Below are positions 46,076 to 53,869 of a stretch of 53,869 nucleotides of DNA, piece after piece. This DNA is from Phoronis australis. Taxonomy: Eukaryota; Phoronida; Phoronidae. The notes beneath the pieces are model-generated. The model was not told the origin of the DNA. It did not search any database and saw only the letters and a program-made list of their open reading frames with translations. Each line of letters starts with the position of its first letter. Position 1 is the stretch's first letter. A program made the translations under genes and the position numbers. The stretch covers positions 634,790 through 688,658 of the forward strand of contig NMRA01000211.1 in assembly GCA_002633005.1 (NCBI GenBank), read 5' to 3'.

Positions 46076-48150
46076 TTATGATGATAACTCATTCATTATT
46101 TCAAGCTCCAAGTCCTTCTTTGAGGCAAACTCGTGGGCAGCAGCAGCATCAGCACCTTCAATATTCTGAATATTTCGGATTCGAGACGCGGCAACCATAC
46201 GGGAGAAAAATCCAGCAATCTGCTGCTCCGACAGCCACTCTTCAGAGGAGAAAACTTTTCCTTGCTTATTCTTGGCTTCTCGCATCATCTTTACAACCTC
46301 AGCTGGCTGTTGTTTTCTGCCTGACTGTTCACCTTCAGGAAATATATCACTGGGTTAAGTCTTTACCTTCTCAGAGAAGCGACCGCTTTTCTAATACTTT
46401 TCAGGGACCAATCCTGCGGCAACTTGATCAACAACGTAAACGGCAGACAACTCAGGTGATGATACAGCTGTGGTAGTAGATAACATATCAGATTGTCTTG
46501 AAATGTGGTCGAACTGAGTCTCGTTCTGGAGGGATGATGAATGAGCACCGACATCCAAGTGCTCATTTAGCTCAACATCTGTAGGAAAATATTTCGAGCA
46601 CCCATAGTGAGTGCATGTGAACTTCGTATGACGTTCACGGGATACCAGCCTCGACAACAACCCTTGAAGTTGTAAAACACTCGAGTGTTGCAAGGTCAAG
46701 ACATTTCAGAGGCAACAGTTTACATGATTTGTTGATGACAAGTTTTCCCTCCCCTAGTCTATAGGCCTTCCATGCTCGAATGCCATCGGCGGAATACTCA
46801 AAGTTTGTCAGCAAACTTATCCGGGGATACTGCGTTTGCGAAGGACCTTTGGGGCATTCACACTACAGGCCGACACATAACAGCCTTTGACACCTCCTCT
46901 AGACTCTAGCGCATGTTTCAGGTCGACTGCATTTTGTTGCCTTCATTGACGAAGTACTTGGCATGGGACTTCGAGGGTGCGATTTTCATGTCACAGATGT
47001 TTTTTCCCTTCTGACTTTCACTGAAGTCGTAGCGCAGAAAGGAGATGCCGGTGTTACCAGATATGTAGAACAAATGAATCAGAAGGGTGGCTGAATGGTA
47101 ACAATTGGCATTGTCGGAGCTTCCGTTATTTGTGGATCCCTAGGTTTCACCTGACTTAGCACATCTAGCGTTAAACAGCAAACAGTGAAAAAGTCTTGCT
47201 TGCAGGCATCTAGAATGTGGATGTAAGTATGTACCTGAAATACAACAATTATGTAACTCAAATAGGTCAGCTAGTTTAAAGAACTACCTTATTACATCTT
47301 ATTACCACCTAAATCGCAATCACACAACTCAACTTCAAACATGGTTCGTCTCAACACGTTATTATATCAGTAGCTCCTTCAAAACATTTCTAGGGAGGGG
47401 GGAAATTTCCCCTTCACAAAGATATGAAAATCATCCATAAGTACAAAATGGCTTCAGTTAAAATGAAGGTTTGTGTGCAAAATCTACTAAGAGACAAAGA
47501 ATGCATCACTGTCAAGCTTTTGTTGGGAAATGGCAAGAAAAAGACTAGATATTAAGTGCACACTCCCTGTATCTTGTACTGTTACAGTAAATCAATATAC
47601 TAAAAAAGAGGTAAAGGCAACAACATTGTTTATCACTGTCTTTTTGTTTAATATTGAGCACATCTGAGAATTACTTTGCAAAACCTTGAATACTAATTGA
47701 GGATTTATTTTTACCTGGTGGCTTTCACCTTTTTTGTGATACAAGCCGCCATGTGCCATGAGATCCTTTTTTTCCATACCAGTCGGACTGTGCTTCACGG
47801 AAACTGATGGGTATGAACTTCATTGCAAAATCCATTACAACCAAAACTTGGTGTGGGGTGAGAGATGACATCAGATCCTGTTTTGCTTGTTCCTGGTTTA
47901 TCCCTCTGAAAATATGCTGTGTGTTCTGGATAACAGCACGTCAATTTTTGTCTAAAGCCAAGTCCAAACTCATGTCGATGTGTAAAATATATCACGGCAC
48001 ATTTCCATTGGTTTGCCAGCCAGTCCAACCTCCTATCTCCAGCTCTGGCAAGAATCAGCTGTAATTCCGATATACTTTCAAACTTCTGTGGCACTTTGCA
48101 CGACTTCAGATGACTTCTGACGTCTTTAACACAGCTAATGAAGGCCACAT
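46076..48150 (-). pseudogene. Decayed copy of a repeated C2H2-containing gene family, possibly transposase-derived
   Basis: On the - strand, in order: LVVMDFAMKF and REAQSDWYGKKG (near 47770-47850); YIHILDACKQDFFTVCC (near 47200); SDNANCYHSATLL (near 47100); FSESQKGKNICD (near 47010); DLKHALESRGGVKGC (near 46900); FEYSADGIRAWKAY (near 46780). A C2H2 finger C-x4-C-x12-H-x5-H follows (near 46560-46620), then EEWLSEQQIAGFFSRM (near 46220). I recognise this order from multi-copy uncharacterised genes of cnidarians, molluscs and amphioxus. The frame changes at least four times (before SDN, before DLK, before FEY and before the C-terminal part), so it is not functional unless the assembly is poor. 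The acidic SDNAxCYH and later CD positions recall an RNase H-fold enzyme, which is speculative. Confidence 0.6.
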
Positions 48151-49764
48151 TTCCTCCGCGATTACACTTATGTTACGAAAATTAACCAAATGTACAAGAA
48201 GGAAATTCTTCCAAATTCTTTGCAGTGACAGGAAGTGCATGTAATCTCGAACCCTACATTGCTATTGGTAAAGTTAAACAAAGCATGGAGTGTTTTAGAA
48301 AATTGGGGTCTCAAAAGTGAAATTTAAATTTTTGTGATATTGCATTGTTGATATTAGATCATATATTTTAGGTGATATCTCTAAACTAAAAGAGTAGGCT
48401 CAATTCTCTTGTCAGTCAGACTAAGGCCACATCACAAAAATGCCCAAATTCGAGGGCCACGTTTAGCACTAAATGTATAAGAGACAAGTTTTTTTAAAAG
48501 CAATTATCAAAGTTCAATCTTAGAAGTGTCTACACAGAGAATTTCAACTTCAAATATATTCCGATATAGCAGACAGGTTAAGCAACATCTTGCCACTAGT
48601 GACTTGCCTGAAAAGTGGTCTCGGAGTTTTCTCCCCTGCTGGAAATTTAATTGTACCTTTGAGTTGCAAATTTCCTTTTCTTACTAACCTTACAAGAGTC
48701 TTTATGACCATCAATGTCAAACTGTGTCACCAGTTTTCCAAGTCTGATTTTTTGCCGTTCAAAAAATGCAGTTTTAATGACATGAAAAATGCAAAATATG
48801 CCTTTATAGCTAAATAGGTCATATCTCGGTAACCAAAGGTCATTGAGTGCAAATATTGCAGCAGTGTACTTTGGGCCAGCATCCCAACACATGCACAAAG
48901 TATTAGCTCTGTATGAATTTTTGAGTATATAGTGATTTTTCATTTTCATATGGTTTTTATATGGAATCATTCTTAAAGTTTAATGGAAATTTGTTAGGAG
49001 AAGATTGATGATGATGACATTGAGTGTACACTTTTATAAAAATTTCGGACCTGGAAGTTAGGAGGTGCTAAAGTGAAAAAATAAAATTTTCTACTATTTT
49101 TATCAAAAAAAAATGAAAAGCGTACACTGAGGGTAGAATACAGAAATTTCTCACAGACCATTTGATATCAAAATGTTGGGAATCGGTTCGAAAACAACGA
49201 CCACCCAGCAACAAAAAGTCTGACCCCCACTTAAAATCACAAAATTTTAGCGCTGAGTAAAAAATATCCAAAGTGCTTGCGTTACTTTAATTTTTAAAAA
49301 TATTCATAATTGCCCCAATTTGTTTTGATAGATATTAATAGAAAAAAGAACGTTCAAATATTTTGATGGCACACTTTTCATTTTATGTCATTTAGTACTC
49401 TAACAAACATGACCTTGTGAAAATCATGAAAATGGCGAAATTTTGCTCTTGCTGAAATTCCGACATATTTGTTTGCTCAACTTACTATAATATAGACCCA
49501 AATTGACAAACCCAAAAATTTTCTTGACAGTTAGGGCAAATTGTAACAATCTGTCCTAAAGCACTGACTCAAATTATTATAATTTTGAAGTTGTTACCCT
49601 TTGGATGCTGTGACGACTTGGGTCTGCACAGCCTTTGAAGTTGGGGGTGAATGTCTGCTGGTGTTTAATATTGTTGCATTTTCTACTGTTTCTCCTTTGT
49701 CACTACAATAAAGGATATAAACATACGCACACATGTACCCACAGGCACATACGCACGCACGAGG
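48151..49764. other. No gene recognised
   Basis: AT-rich. A - strand frame at 48647-48970 has no motif I can name. Confidence 0.4.
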
Positions 49765-49766
49765 AC

Positions 49767-49806
<40 letters not shown>

Positions 49807-49807
49807 N
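49765..49807. repeat. (AC)n microsatellite
   Basis: About 20 AC units broken by one G and ending in a single N at 49807, directly against the coding exon that starts at 49808. Confidence 0.95.
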
Positions 49808-50009
49808 CAACAGTCGCCTCTGTTTGTGATCGTAACATGCGTAATTCCATAGACTGCCTGTAGGTCTACTTGCCACCAAGGGTTCATTTCTTCCTCTGTG
49901 TGTGTACATGAGCGCTCCTGGAAATGACTGGCTTGGTTACCGTCAACCGCATTTTCAGCAAATCCTTTTATTTGTTTCGTGCTTGACTGTTGTGCTGCCT
50001 TCCCCAGGC
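49808..50009 (-). CDS. Fucolectin-type first-half exon
   Basis: Acceptor TTTTCTTAAG|GC (50010/50009), phase 1, then [54 protein letters not shown]. His in CTHT and Arg in TNR are 27 residues apart, as in eel agglutinin, and the Asp-Cys of the NRGDC(C) motif is kept. The coding sequence runs straight into the N and the GT repeat at 49807, so the exact donor cannot be read. The corresponding exon of the + strand lectin (13220-13438) is 219 bases, 17 longer than what is visible here. No upstream exon or signal peptide found. Confidence 0.75.
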
Positions 50010-51593
50010 CTTAAGAAAATCAAATGCGTATGAACGAAGTGAAAGAAAGTCAATCGTTGAATATCGTTTCATCAGCAGTCATAAAAATGACATAGTCACC
50101 TCCGTGAAAGTCATTAGATGTATGTTACCATTTATCTAACCCTCACAAACTCAGCAATTATTTTGAGAATTTTGAAAACGTGACAAGTTTAAGAACTGGG
50201 CAGCAAAGCCCGCCAGTGTTGCCTTAGCGTGCACATGATACTGACAGTCTTCCTTCATATATACATGTAGAGCAACTATCAATGAACATCGTGATCGAAA
50301 AATGCGAATGTGAGAAATGTGTACTTGGGTTATTCTGGGAGTCTCCCGTCCTCATAATCAGTAGTGTCTGCTGCCGCCAGCTGGGCATTTAAAATCCTGA
50401 CCAAATCAATAATTGTGCGACTAAGCAAGACAGCAGCACATGACAAAAATACCTTACAAAATTAACACTTTCGCTATCCCAGACGCCATTTCTTTCGGTT
50501 ACACACCCGAGACGAACTCACGAAGGCAGAAATTCCCACTCAAGACGTTGTCATAGTTTTCCGCACCCACTGTACCTACCAACAGCTCCTATAGGCGAGT
50601 CCCAGGGGACTCTGGCTTGTGTTTCCGAGAACCATTTTCAGGTATTTTTTGCCTTTGGACCGGGACTGTCAACAAACCGCCCTCCCCAAAATGACGCCCA
50701 TGGACCAATATTCCGACAATTTTCTACATACATGGTTGTGGGCATACCTTTTAAACACAGTCCAAACTTTTTAGGGCTTTTAGGAATACTAAAATGCGCA
50801 ATTTTATCGAGGGCAAAAACAAAACTCTATTCAGGTTTAAAGTAGGTAATCAGCTCAGTTGTTTATTTTAGATGCCTGCGTAATATTTTTAGTTATATCG
50901 TTTTTAGAAATATACATGTACTTCCAACCTTCCAACCAGCAAACACCCATCACAACGAACGTGTATTATATGAAAACATGTTTTCATTATAGCAACACGT
51001 TTCCAAAAAGAACCCTGAGCTTACTTTGGTTAACAAGAAGGGCGAAGATGTACCTCTTTTCTATAATACGATCTCAGACACCTTTCAGTAATTTCCGGCG
51101 TCGCAACACCTAGTGCAATAGCCTGGTGTCAGTTAGATCCACTGAACCTTACAATGTCTCCTTACAGTGATTCTTTCAAACTACTGCCAAACTCGATGTG
51201 GTGATGATCGAGTGGCTACTTGGCTGTCCTCTGGCTTGGCTTTTTCAGGCTCCAAGATGGCCAACAAAACGACTTCCACGTAGTCTTTGATGAGAATTTC
51301 AACTTCGTCATACACTGTACACACAGATTCTTTCATTTTCTTCCATGTTGTTATTAATTAATATCCCTACAGTATTGTAAGACACAATACTTAAAATAGA
51401 GTTTCCTTCATTTATTCATAAATTTTAATCTAATTGGGGTAGGAAAGTAATTTTGATGTGAGTTTTTTCATTTTCGATGTAAAAGAATCTTATGAGTAGT
51501 TGGAGTTAGAAGACGTGCTACAGTGTACAGAAGAAACTGTACAAAAAAGCCATTTTGTTGAAAATTCTAAAGAGGATCTTGGCAAGGGCAATA
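50010..51593. other. No gene recognised
   Basis: Upstream flank of the first-half exon on the - strand. No first exon supported. Confidence 0.4.
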
Positions 51594-52945
51594 GGCCATA
51601 GGTCCTAGGCCACAGGAGGCCTAGAAAACCACTTCTGTGACCATTTTAGGGGGGCAATTTAATTCAGGTGTTTTTGATGTCACAAATCATTGTACTTTAT
51701 GAATCAAAAAAGTTCCCACGTTTAAACTTGCACATTTTTGTGAAATGTGATGTTAAATTGTGCCGATTCAGCAAATTTTACATGGAATTTATAAAAGTTC
51801 GAAAAGAAGAAAATTAAGTGTCCATAAAGGATAATACTGCAGATAATATTCCTACAAGCTGTATTAAGTCATAATAAACACAAACTTTGTTATATTTTTC
51901 AATTAAAACGTAGAATTATGGATGAAATATGAATTTATGAATGACACCTGTTGGTGAAATATGGAACTACCATTCATAGTGGTTTATGCTGTTTTTACTG
52001 GCGGTGAAACTATAATTATCAAACTGTCTATGACTCACTTTTATTTTATCACACATTTACTAATCTGTCATACAAAAACAATCACTGCTACAAGTCCAAA
52101 GCATAAAATTTTTCAAAAAATGGCGACAAAAAGTATAGAATAGCAATAAATGCAATTGGATGAAGTACAAAATGCCGAGAAATTAACAAGATAAAAAGCC
52201 ATTACTAGAGATGTAAATATGAAAATAGAAAAATGTTTCACAAATCACCAGGCTCACTGGACCAGTTACTGGCCTGGTTTCTGTCTCTTGATGAGATGTC
52301 TATCCAAGTTCCTCCGGCTGGGATGCAAGTCCATCACACTGTTACTCATCATCTGACTCAATTTCATCACTAACTTTGACATTCCCTAGTTTTGGCACTT
52401 GCACATTTCAGTGCATTTTAGTCCAGCATTTACAGAAGAACAAATGTTTGTTTAACAACAATTCACTCTGATTCCGTTTTGAACTAAGAAATTATAGAAT
52501 AGGGTAAATTCTCTGTAATTTCAATTTCAGACTTCTAGTTCGGACACATACATCACAACCTCTTTTGGTTAAAGTTTCCTCGAGGAGTGACTTTAACATA
52601 GTCAAATGCAATATTTCCCCATGCGAGATTATTCGTTGCTCCACAACTTCAAAGCAAAACTCTTGAAGTACATATGTGAAAATTCCACTATCGTTAGATT
52701 TCTGTTTTGACAGTAGTCTTGTGAAGTTTTTGAAACAAGAATGATGGTACTTGACTTCGGGTGCTACCAGATCTCTTCCCTGTACTCTGATCAAAAGGTC
52801 CATGCCATTTCCTGCCATAGCAGCATCCAAAAACAACCTTCCTACAACCAGGCAAATTAAAAATAGAAAACGTTTTCAGAGTTTGAAAATATGGAAAGCA
52901 TTGTAGGCCTGTCCTACAAAATGATAGATGTTGACATGTACTCAA
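51594..52945 (-). mobile_element. TIR element with KYH/CXC-type coding remnant, copy B
   Basis: The left end at 51594, flanked by TA, shows TAGGC … GGCCA … TTTTAGGGGGG then AATTTAATT and GGTGTTTTT, matching the left end of copy A. The following 300 bases keep AAAAAAGTTCCCAC and GACACCTGTTGG blocks in the same order. The - strand coding pieces are listed separately. I do not find the right end, which may lie past the non-LTR element or outside the window. Confidence 0.5.
52388..52836 (-). pseudogene. KYH-type and CXC-like protein remnant in copy B
   Basis: The longer piece (52492-52836) includes QGRDLVAPEVKYHHSCFKNF and LKSLLEETLTKRGCDV, a module I know from multi-copy uncharacterised invertebrate genes. 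It has no ATG start, so it begins in an upstream exon or is truncated. Downstream on the same strand, near 52388-52444, is AGLKCTEMCKCQN, a CXC-like end, and then in another frame a short acidic tail (SDEIESDDE, stop near 52352). Spliced exons are possible, but I could not build one continuous model. Confidence 0.5.
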
Positions 52946-53127
52946 TTCTTTGTTACAAGAACTGAATGGAAGTACAAAGAATGATCAAAAGACAGATAGT
53001 AACTACTCAAAATAAGATATGCATATACACGGCCAAGCGTGTGGTGCTCAAAAGTGAAAAAGATATCCATGGGTTTGTATGCAAAATGGTCTTGAAAACA
53101 AATTTTTGTTTGAAAGTTAACATACAA

Positions 53128-53869
53128 TTTTTTTTTTTTTAAAAAATTTTTTTTATTATTTTTATTTTCTCTAGCATGGGTATTTACAATTTACACGACA
53201 CAATAAAACATACAGTATACAAGTACATTAGTTGCAACAAATTATTGTCAAGTATCACAATTTGGTATACAGAACATAAATACATATATGTAAGAAAAAA
53301 ATCAAGCCATTCTCATCCTTAACATACACTCCACACGCACCCGCCCCCCCAACTTACTCTTAGTAGGATGTTGTCAGGCAAAAGTTATGGTTAACCAGTT
53401 TCTCCAGGTTGCATGGTATTCATCTAAATTACCATTATTTAATAAAATCCTTCTTTGAATATAAAATTCTCTTTCTAATATCTTAAGGAACTGACAGAAA
53501 CTGGGGATTACTTTTTTACACCTGGATAGGTAAATAAAATGTTTTAATTGCAAAAGTATCCAATTTAAAACTTTATTTTCATTACTTATGGGCATCCCAA
53601 AAAACATTGTTTTTTTGTCAATAACCATATTTATACCTTTTACCAACAACACCCAAATGCGTAATTCTCCTATCAATGTTTTTACATTATTGCATTCGAA
53701 AAAGATGTGATCCACTGTTTCACTTTGTGAATGACAGAAAGTACATACATCAGAGTCCACCAGGTTAATTTTTCTAAGAAAAGAGTTGGTTACAAGTATT
53801 CTATGTAATAGTTTAAACTGCAGTGTACATAACTTGAAATCATAGGTAGTTTTAAAAGACATTGAATAT
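53128..53869 (-). mobile_element. Non-LTR retrotransposon 3' end, truncated by the window
   Basis: The - strand frame is open from the window edge to a stop at 53374. It contains KLLHRILVTNSFLRKI, then CTFCHSQSETVDHIFFEC, a C-x2-C-x8-H-x4-C knuckle typical of the C terminus of L1/CR1-type polyproteins. About 240 bases of 3' UTR follow and end in A-rich sequence (T-runs at about 53128-53160 on the + strand), as expected for a poly(A) tail. Endonuclease and reverse-transcriptase domains would lie outside the window. Confidence 0.75.

Noticed and set aside
53128-53160. T/A-run palindrome as a terminator or hairpin
   Set aside because: Better explained as the poly(A) tail region of the adjacent non-LTR element.
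1-53869. CRISPR arrays, operons or bacterial-type genes
   Set aside because: No regularly spaced repeats or dense co-directional frames; introns and metazoan domains show this is animal nuclear DNA.

Overview
The window looks like nuclear DNA of a marine invertebrate animal. It is AT-rich, has long introns and interspersed repeats, and encodes metazoan extracellular modules (PAN/apple-like, fucolectin-type F5/8, EGF-like, VIT-VWA) and THAP and PHD zinc fingers. Gene-like repeat families of the kind common in molluscs, cnidarians and amphioxus are also present. A lophotrochozoan such as a mollusc is my best guess, but the sequence does not settle the phylum. The assembly is a draft, with two N gaps (26557-26718, 37637-38200) and five isolated single Ns that sit in homopolymers, microsatellites or duplicated ends.

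Left part (1-17 kb, mostly + strand): a THAP-domain first exon (92-296); a small intronless gene for a PHD-like zinc-finger protein (2001-2426) whose 3' end carries two tandem histone-mRNA-type stem-loops followed by a purine-rich element; and a three-exon secreted lectin gene (3854-16980). The lectin joins a signal peptide and PAN-like module to one fucolectin-type domain. Its two introns hold tRNA-derived SINE pieces, an element with minisatellite ends, a non-LTR retrotransposon fragment and a 1.8 kb terminal-inverted-repeat element.

Middle (17-33 kb): a broken Ty3/gypsy relic, an intact single-exon inter-alpha-trypsin-inhibitor heavy-chain-like gene on the - strand (21088-23121), a second minisatellite-ended element, several MITE-like or fold-back elements, and long stretches with no recognisable gene.

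Right part (33-54 kb, mostly - strand): scattered exons of one or more further fucolectin-type genes. These are a first-half exon at 49808-50009, second-half exons at 39603-39824 and 35846-36067, a truncated relic at 40290-40363 and an EGF-like exon at 33506-33622. The two second-half exons lie in a 1.26 kb direct duplication of about 98% identity placed on either side of a scaffold gap, so an allelic assembly duplicate is a real possibility. The rest includes a THAP relic, a frameshifted copy of a repeated C2H2-containing family, a second copy of the inverted-repeat element seen in the lectin intron, and the 3' end of a non-LTR retrotransposon running off the window.

The most unusual item is the non-histone gene with histone-type 3' processing signals. 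Next is the pair of inverted-repeat elements carrying the same poorly characterised protein modules, which could be an undescribed DNA transposon family.
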